NCBI GenBank assembly: GCA_964389285.1
Contig: CAYMCZ010000001.1
Coordinates: 124,001-188,000 of the forward strand
Origin: Alectryocaccobium sp964389285
Lineage (GTDB): Bacteria; Bacillota; Clostridia; Lachnospirales; Lachnospiraceae
Direction: 5' to 3'
Length of the DNA: 64,000 nt
Shown here: positions 39,904 to 49,055 of the stretch, in pieces
Layout of the letters: the number at the start of each line of letters is the position of its first letter
Numbering within the stretch: position 1 is the stretch's first letter
Made by a program: the position numbers and the translations under genes
Notes under the pieces: model-generated
The model's database searches: none
What the model saw: the letters and a program-made list of their open reading frames with translations, nothing else
What the model was told of the DNA's origin: nothing

Positions 39904-40866
39904 TCATATCCCCGAAAGAATTTCTTTAAAATCATTTAAGGTTTCGGCGGTATTTATCATTCTTCGCAGCTTTGCCGCGTTCCTGAATCCTTTTATATAC
40001 CAGGCGGCATGGCTCCTCATCTGCCTTATGCCCCTGTACTCTCCTTTTTGCTCGGCAAGAGCGGCCGCCTGGCGCAGTATCATGGCGACGATCTCTTCTT
40101 TAGCGGGAGGCATCTTTTTTTCTCCGGTCTCAAAATAATGTCTGATCCGCGAAAATATCCATGGGTCTCCCATTGCTGCACGTCCGATCATTATCCCGTC
40201 GCAGCCGGTCTGCCTTATCATTTCCTCAGCCGAGCTTTCGTCAGTAATATCGCCGTTTCCGAAAACCGGTATTTCAAGAGCACTTTTGACTTCTCCTATT
40301 ATCTCCCAGTCGGCTTTTCCAAGATAAAACTGATCCCGCGTCCTGCCGTGAACGGTCACGGCGGCGGCTCCGTTCTCCTGCGCTATCCTGGCGATCCGGA
40401 CGGCATTTCTGTTGTCTTTGGTAAAACCGGCTCTGATTTTAACCGTGACGGGCTTCCCCGCCGATTTCACAAGTGCCCTTATTGCCTTTTCGGCCGCTTT
40501 CGGATCCGCCATAAGAGCTGAGCCTTCATGATTTTTAACTACCTTCGGTACCGGACATCCCATGTTAAAATCAACTATATCAAAGGGCTGCTCACTGATC
40601 ATGGATGCAGCCATGGAAAGCGCGTCCGGATCACTGCCGAAAAGCTGTACCGCCGCCGGACGCTCGTCCGGATTTGTTGTCATAAGCTCTGTCGTATTTT
40701 TATTTTTGAATACTATTGCCTTGGCGCTTACCATTTCGGTACAAACAAGACCCGCACCCTGTTCTACGCAGATTCTCCGGAATATTTCATCCGTAACTCC
40801 TGCCATAGGTGCGAGTCCTATCGGGGTCTGTACTTCCACAGTGCCGATTTTTAATGGTTTAATCAA
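39904..40866 (-). CDS. dusB: tRNA-dihydrouridine synthase, DusB-type
   Basis: This 320-residue FMN enzyme reduces uridines in the tRNA D-loop. Signatures are GLAPMAGVTDEIFRRIC, the FMN-binding start; VDFNMGCPVPKVVKNHEGSA, whose Cys is the catalytic acid; PVTVKIRAGF; AAVTVHGRTRDQFY; VFGNGDI; and DGIMIGRAAMGDPWIF. The length matches. TTG at 40866 is the start, with AAAGGCGA upstream, and it overlaps the last bases of the preceding small gene (stop at 40859), so both are translated together. In many Firmicutes dus genes precede greA-lysS, as here, supporting an RNA-processing cluster. Confidence 0.95.
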   Translation of the reverse strand: MIKPLKIGTVEVQTPIGLAPMAGVTDEIFRRICVEQGAGLVCTEMVSAKAIVFKNKNTTELMTTNPDERPAAVQLFGSDPDALSMAASMISEQPFDIVDFNMGCPVPKVVKNHEGSALMADPKAAEKAIRALVKSAGKPVTVKIRAGFTKDNRNAVRIARIAQENGAAAVTVHGRTRDQFYLGKADWEIIGEVKSALEIPVFGNGDITDESSAEEMIRQTGCDGIMIGRAAMGDPWIFSRIRHYFETGEKKMPPAKEEIVAMILRQAAALAEQKGEYRGIRQMRSHAAWYIKGFRNAAKLRRMINTAETLNDFKEILSGI

Positions 40867-41179
40867 TTTTTTTATCGCCTTTTATAAAGACTTTATAATA
40901 CAGCTCCAGTGACGCAAAAAGATCTGTTTTTTCCCTCAGCAGTCTTTTTATCATCAGTTCCGACCCTATATCATCATAAAAGAAGTCCGCTTCGGCGGCA
41001 TCTGATTCCAGATAGAGTTTTCCGTCCTGATCAAACCGAAGCGTGAGTATTCCGCCTGCCTGCATCGTATGCGTCACGCAAATGGTTTGCAGCTCTTTTT
41101 TTATATGATCGGGCAGGGTGTCAAAATCCGGGTTCAGATAATATTTTTCTTCATACGAGCTTGCTCCGCACAGAACCAT
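40859..41179 (-). CDS. small hypothetical protein (DUF6145-like)
   Basis: This 106-residue cytoplasmic protein has unknown function. VLCGASSYEEKYYLNPDFD, the central GGILTLRFDQDGKLYLES, DFFYDDIGSELMIKRL and LFASLELYYKVF correspond to the pattern I remember for DUF6145, a family largely limited to Lachnospiraceae. It has no transmembrane or signal segment and no metal-binding motif. It lies 2 bp after argF and overlaps dusB by 8 bp, so it is part of the argF-(this)-dusB unit and is probably an ancient lineage-specific partner. The family name needs a database check. Confidence 0.7.
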   Translation of the reverse strand: MVLCGASSYEEKYYLNPDFDTLPDHIKKELQTICVTHTMQAGGILTLRFDQDGKLYLESDAAEADFFYDDIGSELMIKRLLREKTDLFASLELYYKVFIKGDKKID

Positions 41180-41181
41180 TT

Positions 41182-42177
41182 TCAGGCTCCCAGCGTGGCA
41201 GCCATAACGGCTTTTATCGTATGCATCCTGTTTTCCGCCTCGTCAAAAACTTTTGACTGTCTTGAGGAAAACACCTCGTCCGTCACTTCCATGTCGGAAA
41301 TACCGAAACGCATGGCGGCCTGTGCGCCTATCGTGGTTTTGGTGTCATGAAAAGAAGGAAGGCAATGCAGGAAAATAGCCTTCGGCTGCGCAAGCTTCAT
41401 AACTGCCGATGTTACCTTATATGGCGTGAGATCTTTTATGCGCTTTTCCCATACTTCATCGGATTCGCCCATGGATACCCAAACATCCGTACATACCACG
41501 TCGGCGCCTTTTACGGCTGCGGTAACCTGCTCCGTCAAAGATATGGACCCCCTGCTTTCGGCGCAGTATTCTTCACACTGTTCCACAAGAGACATATTAG
41601 GGAAATATTCTTTCGGGGCGCATGCCGTGAAATGCATGCCTAACTTTGAGCAGGCAACCATGTAAGAATTGCCCATGTTATATCTCGCGTCGCCCAGATA
41701 TACTAATTTCAGGCCTTCCAGAGTGCCGAAATTTTCTTTTATCGTAAGCATGTCGGCCAGCATCTGAGTGGGATGATATTCGTTTGTCAACCCGTTCCAG
41801 ACCGGTACGGAAGAATACTTTGCCAGCTCCTCCACTATCGCCTGACCGTATCCGCGGTATTCTATTCCGTCAAACATACGGCACAGCACCTGCGCGGTAT
41901 CGGCTATGCTTTCTTTTTTCCCGATCTGGGAAGAAGCCGGATCCAAAAATGTAACTCCCATTCCCAGATCTCTTGCCGCGACCTCAAAAGCACACCTTGT
42001 GCGCGTACTGTTTTTCTCAAAAATCAGTGCGATATTTTTGCCCCTTAAAGTCTCCGTCGGAATGCCTTTTTTCTTTTTGGCTTTGTATTCGGCGGCAAGA
42101 TCTATCAGATAAATGATCTCTTCTTTTGTAAAATCCTTAAGAGTTAAGAAATCACGTCCTTTTAAATTATATTTCAT
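41182..42177 (-). CDS. argF: ornithine carbamoyltransferase
   Basis: This 331-residue enzyme of arginine synthesis, or of the arginine deiminase route in reverse, joins carbamoyl phosphate and ornithine. The carbamoyl-phosphate site is EKNSTRTRCAFEVAARDLG (STRTR), with DPASSQIGKKES and YRGYGQAIVEELA. The ornithine-side loop is near VWVSMGESDE and the conserved C-terminal motif is FLHCLPSFHD, where the family usually has HCLPA. Length and order agree with catabolic and anabolic OTCs. No other arginine gene is present, so the physiological direction is undecided. AAGGGGAAA precedes the ATG. Confidence 0.95.
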   Translation of the reverse strand: MKYNLKGRDFLTLKDFTKEEIIYLIDLAAEYKAKKKKGIPTETLRGKNIALIFEKNSTRTRCAFEVAARDLGMGVTFLDPASSQIGKKESIADTAQVLCRMFDGIEYRGYGQAIVEELAKYSSVPVWNGLTNEYHPTQMLADMLTIKENFGTLEGLKLVYLGDARYNMGNSYMVACSKLGMHFTACAPKEYFPNMSLVEQCEEYCAESRGSISLTEQVTAAVKGADVVCTDVWVSMGESDEVWEKRIKDLTPYKVTSAVMKLAQPKAIFLHCLPSFHDTKTTIGAQAAMRFGISDMEVTDEVFSSRQSKVFDEAENRMHTIKAVMAATLGA

Positions 42178-42203
42178 TAAATGTTTTCCCCTTTAAAGCT
42201 AAA

Positions 42204-43676
42204 TCATAATTCATAAAGCGACGCATCCGTAGGTCTTTGAGGATCAAATGCCGCGGCGGCATCTATGAGGTCGCTGACTCTGTCATCTCCTCCGTAAACG
42301 GCCATCCAGAGTCTGTATCCGTCCAGATTCCGGCGTCCCATGCGTAAAAATCCGTCTTCGATCTGTACAAAGTATTGCGCCGAATCCACGTTACAGAAAA
42401 TATTGAAGCCTTTGTCTTTGAGATACTGGACCTTGGGAGATTCGGAATATACTTCATTCCATGCGGCCAGATCCTGACCGTGCGCGAATATAATCTTATC
42501 GCAATCTCCTATCAGAGGCTTCACATAATTGAGCCATTTTTCCGTATCGGTCTGTATCCACTCCATATCGGCATCGCCCACTCGGATATGCCCCCACGTA
42601 TGGCTTGCAAATGTCCAGCCGTCGGCCTTAATGGCATCCGCCACGGCCTTTGCCTGAGCGCATTCGTTATCCCAGTTGAAATCGGGATTTGCCGCAAGAT
42701 ACGCTTCCTGATCGGCGGTAAGATCCACCCTGTCACGGTAGCAATAGTCGGTCCTGTAGCCGAGTATACCGTTGTATCCTGTCAGAGCGATCGTACCTTT
42801 TGCTCCCTTATAAGAAAAATCGGGATGAGACTCTATAAATTCATCTAAAAGCGGTACGCAGTCATAAGAGCCTACGAGAGTATTTCCGTTCGCGTCAACA
42901 TATTCACAGGTGGGCTTTCCGTCTTCTCCCACTATCATTCTGGTAGCGGTGCCGCGCCCGTTATAGCTGTGATAATAACTCAGATCATCAAGCGAAAGCA
43001 CGAAAGGAGTCTTTCCTGCCGGAAGATATATGTCTTTCGCCGTAACATGCACATATCCGTTTTCGTCAGTGGTCTTATCTACCATATCATCCAGAGAAAC
43101 AAGCACATAGCCCCTCTCGTACATCTGCTGAATTATCGAATTGAATTCATCAACCGTCGTCATCCATTCGCAAAAACCCGCAGTGGCGTTATCCCACGCG
43201 GAATCTCCCGTAATCGAAAAACCTCTGGACGGGTCAACCACGAGCGAATGAAAGAATATATGTGTCACGCTGTACGGCGACGTGGCTGCAAGGCTGCTTT
43301 TGGCCGCCTCATAATCCGCTAAAAGCGCAAGTATTTCAGGATTATCCTGCGCTCCTTCGATCGTATTTAAAAGATCTATGGCTCCCTGATAATCATACTG
43401 AACCGCCATGGCCTTTGCCTGATCCACCAGCGCGGCATAGCTGTCCGCAGTAACGGCGCCGGGGGTCGGATCCTGATTCTGCGGCTGCTCTGTCACCGTC
43501 TGAGTAACATTTTCCGAGGTTTCAACCTGGTTATCGGCTACGGCGGCATCCTTTGATTTGTTTGATCCTGCTATTGCCTTGATCGCAAATACAAGCACAA
43601 TGATAAGCGCGACCAGTATAACAGCCTTGACGATCAATCCCTGATTTCCGCTCTTTTTTGCACTCTTTTTACTCAT
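42204..43676 (-). CDS. membrane-anchored polysaccharide deacetylase-like protein
   Basis: This 490-residue exported protein has a Lys/Ser-rich start, then the helix GLIVKAVILVALIIVLVFAI as signal anchor (about 14-33) and a Thr/Gln/Pro linker (about 45-75). A short helical hairpin like a single TPR (AMAVQYDYQGAIDLLNTI) follows. The catalytic-type domain spans about 135-490: HIFFHSLVVDPSRGF, YVLVSLDDMVD, TPFVLSLDDLSYYHSY (the metal Asp position) and WTFASHTWGHIRVGD (the HxxxH metal ligands), all as in NodB-like deacetylases. It acts outside the cell, perhaps on peptidoglycan or another glycan; the substrate is unknown. AAGGAAAT precedes the start. It is 9 bp downstream of the RNA methyltransferase gene. 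Confidence 0.85.
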   Translation of the reverse strand: MSKKSAKKSGNQGLIVKAVILVALIIVLVFAIKAIAGSNKSKDAAVADNQVETSENVTQTVTEQPQNQDPTPGAVTADSYAALVDQAKAMAVQYDYQGAIDLLNTIEGAQDNPEILALLADYEAAKSSLAATSPYSVTHIFFHSLVVDPSRGFSITGDSAWDNATAGFCEWMTTVDEFNSIIQQMYERGYVLVSLDDMVDKTTDENGYVHVTAKDIYLPAGKTPFVLSLDDLSYYHSYNGRGTATRMIVGEDGKPTCEYVDANGNTLVGSYDCVPLLDEFIESHPDFSYKGAKGTIALTGYNGILGYRTDYCYRDRVDLTADQEAYLAANPDFNWDNECAQAKAVADAIKADGWTFASHTWGHIRVGDADMEWIQTDTEKWLNYVKPLIGDCDKIIFAHGQDLAAWNEVYSESPKVQYLKDKGFNIFCNVDSAQYFVQIEDGFLRMGRRNLDGYRLWMAVYGGDDRVSDLIDAAAAFDPQRPTDASLYEL

Positions 43677-43684
43677 TTTTTCTG

Positions 43685-44467
43685 TTATTTCCTTTCATGG
43701 TTTCGTTTTTCATGAACAGTATACATCAGTATCGCTGCGGCCGCTGCCGCGTTTAAGGATTCGAGACGGCCTTCCATCGGGATGTTTACGAGCATGTCGC
43801 ATTCCGAGATGACAAGGCTGCTTAATCCGTTTGCTTCGTTGCCTATAAATAATACGCGCCCGGAGGTGTAATCCGGCTTCGTATAAAGACATTCCCCCGA
43901 CAGATGCGCTCCATACGAAGTTATGCCGTTTTCCTTAAACCATGCCGTAAGGCTTTTTATATCGTCTTCGTATATGAAAGGCACCCTGAAAACGGAACCC
44001 ATGGTTGATCTTATGGTCTTCGGGGAAAAAATATCAACGCTGCCCTTTGTCAGTATCAAACCGCTCACGCCGGCGCCTTCGGCCGTGCGCATTATGGTCC
44101 CCGCGTTTCCCGGATCCCTGATGTTCTCCATGAAAACAATAAAGGGTTTTCCGTTTCCGAGAAGATCTTCACGCCTGTATCGCGGCTGTCTTATGACGCT
44201 TATTATCCCCTGAGGGGTTTTGGTATCACATATCTTTTCAAAAAGGTGATCGGCCGCGACAAAATAATCCGTGCCGCGCAGCAGGTCTTTATTTTCTTTT
44301 TCAAATGTTTCCGAAACATATACCGCCTCTCTTAAATCCTCCGGCGTTTCCTGAAACAGCTTGATGCCCTCAGCGGTAAACAGCCCCGTCCTTGTCCTTT
44401 CTTTTCGCTTACGGACAAGAGCATGCAGTTCTTTTATCTGTCTGTTTGCCGCGCTTGTTATTATCAT
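43685..44467 (-). CDS. TrmH/SpoU-family RNA 2'-O-methyltransferase
   Basis: This 260-residue enzyme methylates ribose 2'-OH of rRNA or tRNA. The N-terminal substrate-binding domain starts ANRQIKELHALVRKRKER. The SPOUT catalytic domain has the three family motifs: NPGNAGTIMRTAEGAGVSGL, LFIGNEANGLSS and SLNAAAAAAILMYT, which form the deep trefoil knot that binds SAM. It is one of two SpoU proteins in the window, with RlmB at 57576. This one resembles the TsnR/YsgA group, with the longer N-terminal domain. It lies two bases after pfkA, so is probably co-transcribed. The target base is unknown. Confidence 0.92.
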   Translation of the reverse strand: MIITSAANRQIKELHALVRKRKERTRTGLFTAEGIKLFQETPEDLREAVYVSETFEKENKDLLRGTDYFVAADHLFEKICDTKTPQGIISVIRQPRYRREDLLGNGKPFIVFMENIRDPGNAGTIMRTAEGAGVSGLILTKGSVDIFSPKTIRSTMGSVFRVPFIYEDDIKSLTAWFKENGITSYGAHLSGECLYTKPDYTSGRVLFIGNEANGLSSLVISECDMLVNIPMEGRLESLNAAAAAAILMYTVHEKRNHERK

Positions 44468-44469
44468 TT

Positions 44470-45468
44470 TTATTTTCTCATTCTGACATATTTGTTGTGT
44501 GTAATCGTATCAGCGACGTCGAACATCAGCTTGCGGTCCTTTTTGGAATCAACCGCAGCCTCGCTGATATCGACATGGGTAAATCTGCCGCCCTGAAATA
44601 CTACGATACGGTTGTATATTCCCTGATCTATCAGCTCGGCCGCCATATATCCCATGGCAGTGGCATATACCCGGTCTCTGGAAGAAGGATTTCCGCCTCT
44701 TTGCATATATCCGAGGACAGTGGCTCTGGTTTCTATACCCGTGCCTTCTTCTATCTTTTTGGCCAGCTCATCCGAATGGCCGACTCCTTCCGCATTTACA
44801 ATGATAAAATTCTTTTTTCCGAGTTCCTTTTGTTCGTTTATGTGATCTATGACCTTTTGAATGTCATTATCATACGTTTCGGGAATCAGTATATCCTCTG
44901 CTCCGCTCGCGATCCCGCACCAGAGCGCCAGATATCCCGAACGGCGTCCCATAACTTCTATTATGCTGCAGCGTTCATGCGAAGCGGATGTGTCTCTGAC
45001 CTTATCAATCGCATCCACGGCATTGTCCGCAGCCGTATCAAAACCGATCGTATATTCCGTACAGCTCACATCCAGATCTATTGTGGCCGGTATGCCTATT
45101 ATCTTTTGTCCGAGTTTCGAAAGCGCTTCCGCCCCTCTGAATGAACCGTCGCCGCCGATAACGACAAGCACGTCTATACCGTTTCTTAAACAGGAGTCAT
45201 ATGCGCGTTTAACGCCCTCATCGGTATACATATCCTTGCATCTGGCAGTATACAAAAAAGTGCCCCCTCTTTGAATGGTCTGCGAAACATCATAGGATTT
45301 CAGTTCTTTGATGTTTTCTTCGATCAGGCCTTTATATCCCTGATATATACCCATAACGGTATATCCTTTATCTCTGGCGCATCTTACGACTGCCCTTATC
45401 GCCCCGTTCATACCCGGAGCATCGCCTCCGCTTGTAAGCACTCCTATTGTTTTCTGCTTGTTTTCCAT
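44470..45468 (-). CDS. pfkA: 6-phosphofructokinase, ATP-type
   Basis: This 332-residue glycolytic enzyme makes fructose 1,6-bisphosphate. The ATP/PPi site is TSGGDAPGMNGAIRAVVR, and GGDGSFRGAEAL has Gly-Ser as in ATP-dependent forms. The catalytic loop GIPATIDLDVSCTEYTIGFD retains both Asp of T-I-D-x-D, but the middle residue is Leu where most enzymes have Asn (TIDND). IEVMGRRSGYLAL and RATVLGYMQRGGNPSSRDR are the sugar-phosphate and allosteric parts. Length and order are normal. GGAGCGG lies about ten bases before the ATG. It is transcribed with dnaE upstream and the RNA methyltransferase downstream. Confidence 0.95.
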   Translation of the reverse strand: MENKQKTIGVLTSGGDAPGMNGAIRAVVRCARDKGYTVMGIYQGYKGLIEENIKELKSYDVSQTIQRGGTFLYTARCKDMYTDEGVKRAYDSCLRNGIDVLVVIGGDGSFRGAEALSKLGQKIIGIPATIDLDVSCTEYTIGFDTAADNAVDAIDKVRDTSASHERCSIIEVMGRRSGYLALWCGIASGAEDILIPETYDNDIQKVIDHINEQKELGKKNFIIVNAEGVGHSDELAKKIEEGTGIETRATVLGYMQRGGNPSSRDRVYATAMGYMAAELIDQGIYNRIVVFQGGRFTHVDISEAAVDSKKDRKLMFDVADTITHNKYVRMRK

Positions 45469-45537
45469 AATTCAAAGACCGCTCCTTATGGCTTAAAGTA
45501 TAACTATATATAGTAGATGATTATACACGGTTTTTTT

Positions 45538-48500
45538 TTATTTGTGAACACTTATTTTCTTTTCCGTGACCTTAATGTTATCTTCCCCGAAAGCCTCCTT
45601 AAGCCTTTTGATCAGTCCGGCCGCGTCTGTCGCGTCAGCCATTACCGAAAGCCTTTTTACGGCCTTTTCTTTTTTAAGATATATAACCGCCTGAGCGCTG
45701 CCGGATGAGCCTGAGAGTAAAGTATTCAGTCTTTCATGATTGCTTTTGTAATCTTCATGATCCTCAAACTGTATCCAGATTTCTTTTTCGAGATCGTCAA
45801 ATCCGTAAAGCCTCTCCAGTATGATTTTTGCATCTTTATCTTCTTCCGCGCTGATACGTCCGCGCACGAAGACCTTGCTTTCCTCTTTCAGCCTCTTTTC
45901 ATATCTTTCGTAATCCCTCGGAAATATCTCAACTTCCGCCGAACCGAAAAGGTCTTCTAATGTAATAAAAGCCATAGCCTGATTGTTTTTCGTGAATTTG
46001 ATCGTTTTTTCGGCAATGATACCGCCTATAACCGCGGTTTCCCCATCGGATGCCTTTGTTTCGCCTGTTTCCCCGTCCAGCAAAAGATCGGCCGTGGTCG
46101 CAGTGATATTTGCCCTCCATTTTTTCTCATCATCCTCAAGAGGATGTCCGGTAATATATATACCGGTAACTTCTTTCTCAAAGGCCAGCTTTTCGGACTT
46201 TGGGAATTCGGGAAGATCAGGCATCGGCATCTCATATCTGTTTCTGTCCTCGTCCGTCATGAAATCAAACAGACTCATTTGTCCGCTCACCGAATTCTTT
46301 TTTTCCTGCTGAACCTGATCCGCTATCCGGGAATATACCGCCAGCATCTGATGCCTGTTTGCTCCGAAGCAGTCAAACGCACCGGCCTTGATAAAGTTTT
46401 CAAGGGTTCGTTTGTTGACCTCTTTTGTGCTGAGTCTTTGGCAGAAATCCTTTATGCTCTTGTAATCTCCGTTAAGCTCCCTTTCTTTTTCGATTGCCGA
46501 CATTACGGGTTTGCCTATGCCTTTTATGGCTGTCAGACCGTATCTTATACAGCCGTCTTCCACGGAAAATTCGCCTTCGCTTTTGTTAATATCGGGGGGC
46601 AAAAGCCTTATCCCCATATGACGGCAGGTGTGTATATAACCCGAAACCTTAGCCGGTACATCCATGACCGAGGTCATGAGCGCGGCCATGTACTCCACGG
46701 GAAAATGATGCTTAAGCCATGCGGTCTGATAAGATACTATTGCATAAGCTGCGGCATGGGATTTGTTAAACGCGTATTTGGCGAAATCTATCATGCTGTC
46801 ATAAATCCTGTTTGCCACATCCGTGCTGATGCCGTTTCCGACACAGCCGGTTATGCCCTCCGAAGGGTTCCCGTATACGAAATTCTGACGTTCTTTTTCC
46901 ATTACGGCAGCCTTCTTTTTGGACATGGCGCGCCGGAGTATGTCGCTTCGCCCGAGAGTATAACCGCCGAGCGATCTTACTATCTGCATAACCTGTTCCT
47001 GATAAACTATACAGCCGTAGGTCGCCTCAAGTATGGGTTTTAGCTGCGGGCACATATAATGAACCTCATCCGGATTATGCCTGCCTTTTATATAATCCGG
47101 TATGAAATCCATCGGCCCGGGCCTGTAAAGCGCGATACCGGCAATAACATCTTCGATACTGCCCGGCTTAAGCTCTTTCATGAAGCTTCGCATACCGGCA
47201 GATTCAAGCTGAAATACACCGTCGCATTTTCCCGCGCCTATCATATCAAAGACACCTTTGTCCTCAAGATCTATATTGTCAAGATCTATCCTGCTGCCGG
47301 AAGATTTTTCGGCAAGCGTCTTTGCATCCCTTATGACAGTCAGTGTGCGAAGCCCCAGGAAATCCATTTTCAAAAGACCCAGCTCTTCTAATGTATTCAT
47401 GGTAAACTGGGTTACTATGGTGCCGTCGGCGGCTCTGGCTAAAGGTACATACTCATCCACGGGTTTGCCGGAAATCACGACTCCGGCGGCATGCATGGAA
47501 GTATGCCTCGGCAATCCTTCCAGACGCTTTGACATCTCGATAAGCTCACGAACCTTTGGGTCTTCCGCACACAGAAGTTTCAGGGAATGATTCATGTTCA
47601 GCGCTTTGTCGATAGTGATATTCAGCTCGTTCGGAATCATCTTCGCAATCGAATCCACCTGACCGTAAGGCATATCCATGACACGTCCCACATCTCTTAT
47701 TACTCCCTTTGCGGCCAGCGTACCGAAGGTTACGATCTGAGCCACACAGTCCTTGCCGTATTTTTCCACAACGTAATTGATGACTTCCGGTCTTCTTTCA
47801 TAGCAAAAATCCACGTCTATATCCGGCATGGATATTCTTTCGGGATTTAAAAAACGCTCAAACAGAAGCTGGTATTTTATGGGATCAAGCTGAGTTATGT
47901 CCAAAGCATAGCTCACCAGAGATCCTGCGGCGCTTCCTCTGCCCGGACCGACCATTATCGAATTGTCTCTGGCGTATTTGATAAAATCCCATACGATCAG
48001 AAAATAATCCACATAACCCATGTTTCTAATCGTATCCAGCTCGTATTTAAGCCTTTCTTTCAGCTCATTTGTCACCTCCGGATATTTGCGGCTCAGCCCT
48101 TCCCGGCACAGCTTATTTATATATTCCCATGATGTATAGCCCTCAGGCACATCGAATTTCGGAAGTTTAGTGACGCCGAATTCTATTTCGACATGACACC
48201 TGTCGGCTATTTTCTGTGTATTCTCGAGAGCCTCTGAAGCATAAGGAAAGAGCTGCGCCATTTCCTCGGGCGATTTGAGATAATACTGACCGCCTTCGTA
48301 ACGCATACGGTTTTCATCCTGAAGCTTTTTGCCGGTCTGGATACACAAAAGTATATCATGAGAATTTACGTCATCCGCATAGGTATAATGCACGTCATTT
48401 GTGGCGGCAAGCGGAATTTTCGTTTCCTGACTTAAGCGCATCAGCTGGGCAGTCACTTTTTTCTGTTCCGGAAGACCGTGATCCTGCAGCTCCAAAAAAA

Positions 48501-49011
48501 AGTTGTTTTCTCCGAAAATATCCCTGTATAAAAGAGCTGTTTTTTTAGCCTCTTCATACTCATCCCTTAAAAGATATCTGGGAATCTCGCCTGCCAGACC
48601 GGCGGAAAGCGCGATTAATCCTCCATGGTATTCTTTCAAAAGTTCCAAATCGATCCTCGGTCTGTAATAATAGCCGTCTATATAGCCCTTTGATACAAGC
48701 CGGGTGAGGTTTTCGTATCCTTCGTTGTTTTCCGCGAGCAAAACAAGATGATAGTATCTTTCATCACCCGCATTACTTTCCCTGTCAAATCTGGAACCCG
48801 GAGCCACATAGACTTCACAGCCGAGCACCGGATTGATGCCCGCCTCTTTTGCGGCCTTGTAAAATTCCACACAGCCGTACATTGCGCCGTGGTCCGTTAT
48901 GGCGCCGCTGTTCATTCCAAGTTCCTTTAATCTGGAAACATATTCCTTTATCTTGTTCGAGCCGTCCAGCAGCGAATATTCCGTATGAACGTGAAGATGT
49001 GCAAATGACAT
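45538..49011 (-). CDS. dnaE: DNA polymerase III alpha subunit, DnaE type
   Basis: This 1157-residue replicative polymerase subunit begins with a PHP domain, HLHVHTEYSLLDGSNKI, with HxH and the later ITDHGAMYG and GCEVYVAP segments. The palm contains the catalytic Asp in PDIDVDFCYERRPE and the nucleotide-binding region GPGRGSAAGSLVSYALDI. The fingers include FQLESAGMRSFMKELKP and NKSHAAAYAIVSYQTAWL. A helix-hairpin-helix follows in LENFIKAGAFDCFGANRHQM, and a C-terminal OB domain has MAFITLEDLFGSAEVEIFP. It lacks the exonuclease insertion of PolC, so it is the DnaE1-like enzyme. AGGAGAG precedes the ATG. The S1-domain gene ends 44 bp upstream. Confidence 0.97.
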   Translation of the reverse strand: MSFAHLHVHTEYSLLDGSNKIKEYVSRLKELGMNSGAITDHGAMYGCVEFYKAAKEAGINPVLGCEVYVAPGSRFDRESNAGDERYYHLVLLAENNEGYENLTRLVSKGYIDGYYYRPRIDLELLKEYHGGLIALSAGLAGEIPRYLLRDEYEEAKKTALLYRDIFGENNFFLELQDHGLPEQKKVTAQLMRLSQETKIPLAATNDVHYTYADDVNSHDILLCIQTGKKLQDENRMRYEGGQYYLKSPEEMAQLFPYASEALENTQKIADRCHVEIEFGVTKLPKFDVPEGYTSWEYINKLCREGLSRKYPEVTNELKERLKYELDTIRNMGYVDYFLIVWDFIKYARDNSIMVGPGRGSAAGSLVSYALDITQLDPIKYQLLFERFLNPERISMPDIDVDFCYERRPEVINYVVEKYGKDCVAQIVTFGTLAAKGVIRDVGRVMDMPYGQVDSIAKMIPNELNITIDKALNMNHSLKLLCAEDPKVRELIEMSKRLEGLPRHTSMHAAGVVISGKPVDEYVPLARAADGTIVTQFTMNTLEELGLLKMDFLGLRTLTVIRDAKTLAEKSSGSRIDLDNIDLEDKGVFDMIGAGKCDGVFQLESAGMRSFMKELKPGSIEDVIAGIALYRPGPMDFIPDYIKGRHNPDEVHYMCPQLKPILEATYGCIVYQEQVMQIVRSLGGYTLGRSDILRRAMSKKKAAVMEKERQNFVYGNPSEGITGCVGNGISTDVANRIYDSMIDFAKYAFNKSHAAAYAIVSYQTAWLKHHFPVEYMAALMTSVMDVPAKVSGYIHTCRHMGIRLLPPDINKSEGEFSVEDGCIRYGLTAIKGIGKPVMSAIEKERELNGDYKSIKDFCQRLSTKEVNKRTLENFIKAGAFDCFGANRHQMLAVYSRIADQVQQEKKNSVSGQMSLFDFMTDEDRNRYEMPMPDLPEFPKSEKLAFEKEVTGIYITGHPLEDDEKKWRANITATTADLLLDGETGETKASDGETAVIGGIIAEKTIKFTKNNQAMAFITLEDLFGSAEVEIFPRDYERYEKRLKEESKVFVRGRISAEEDKDAKIILERLYGFDDLEKEIWIQFEDHEDYKSNHERLNTLLSGSSGSAQAVIYLKKEKAVKRLSVMADATDAAGLIKRLKEAFGEDNIKVTEKKISVHK

Positions 49012-49055
49012 ATAACTCTCCTGATCAGGTGTGTCCGTTCAAAACTATTTTGATT

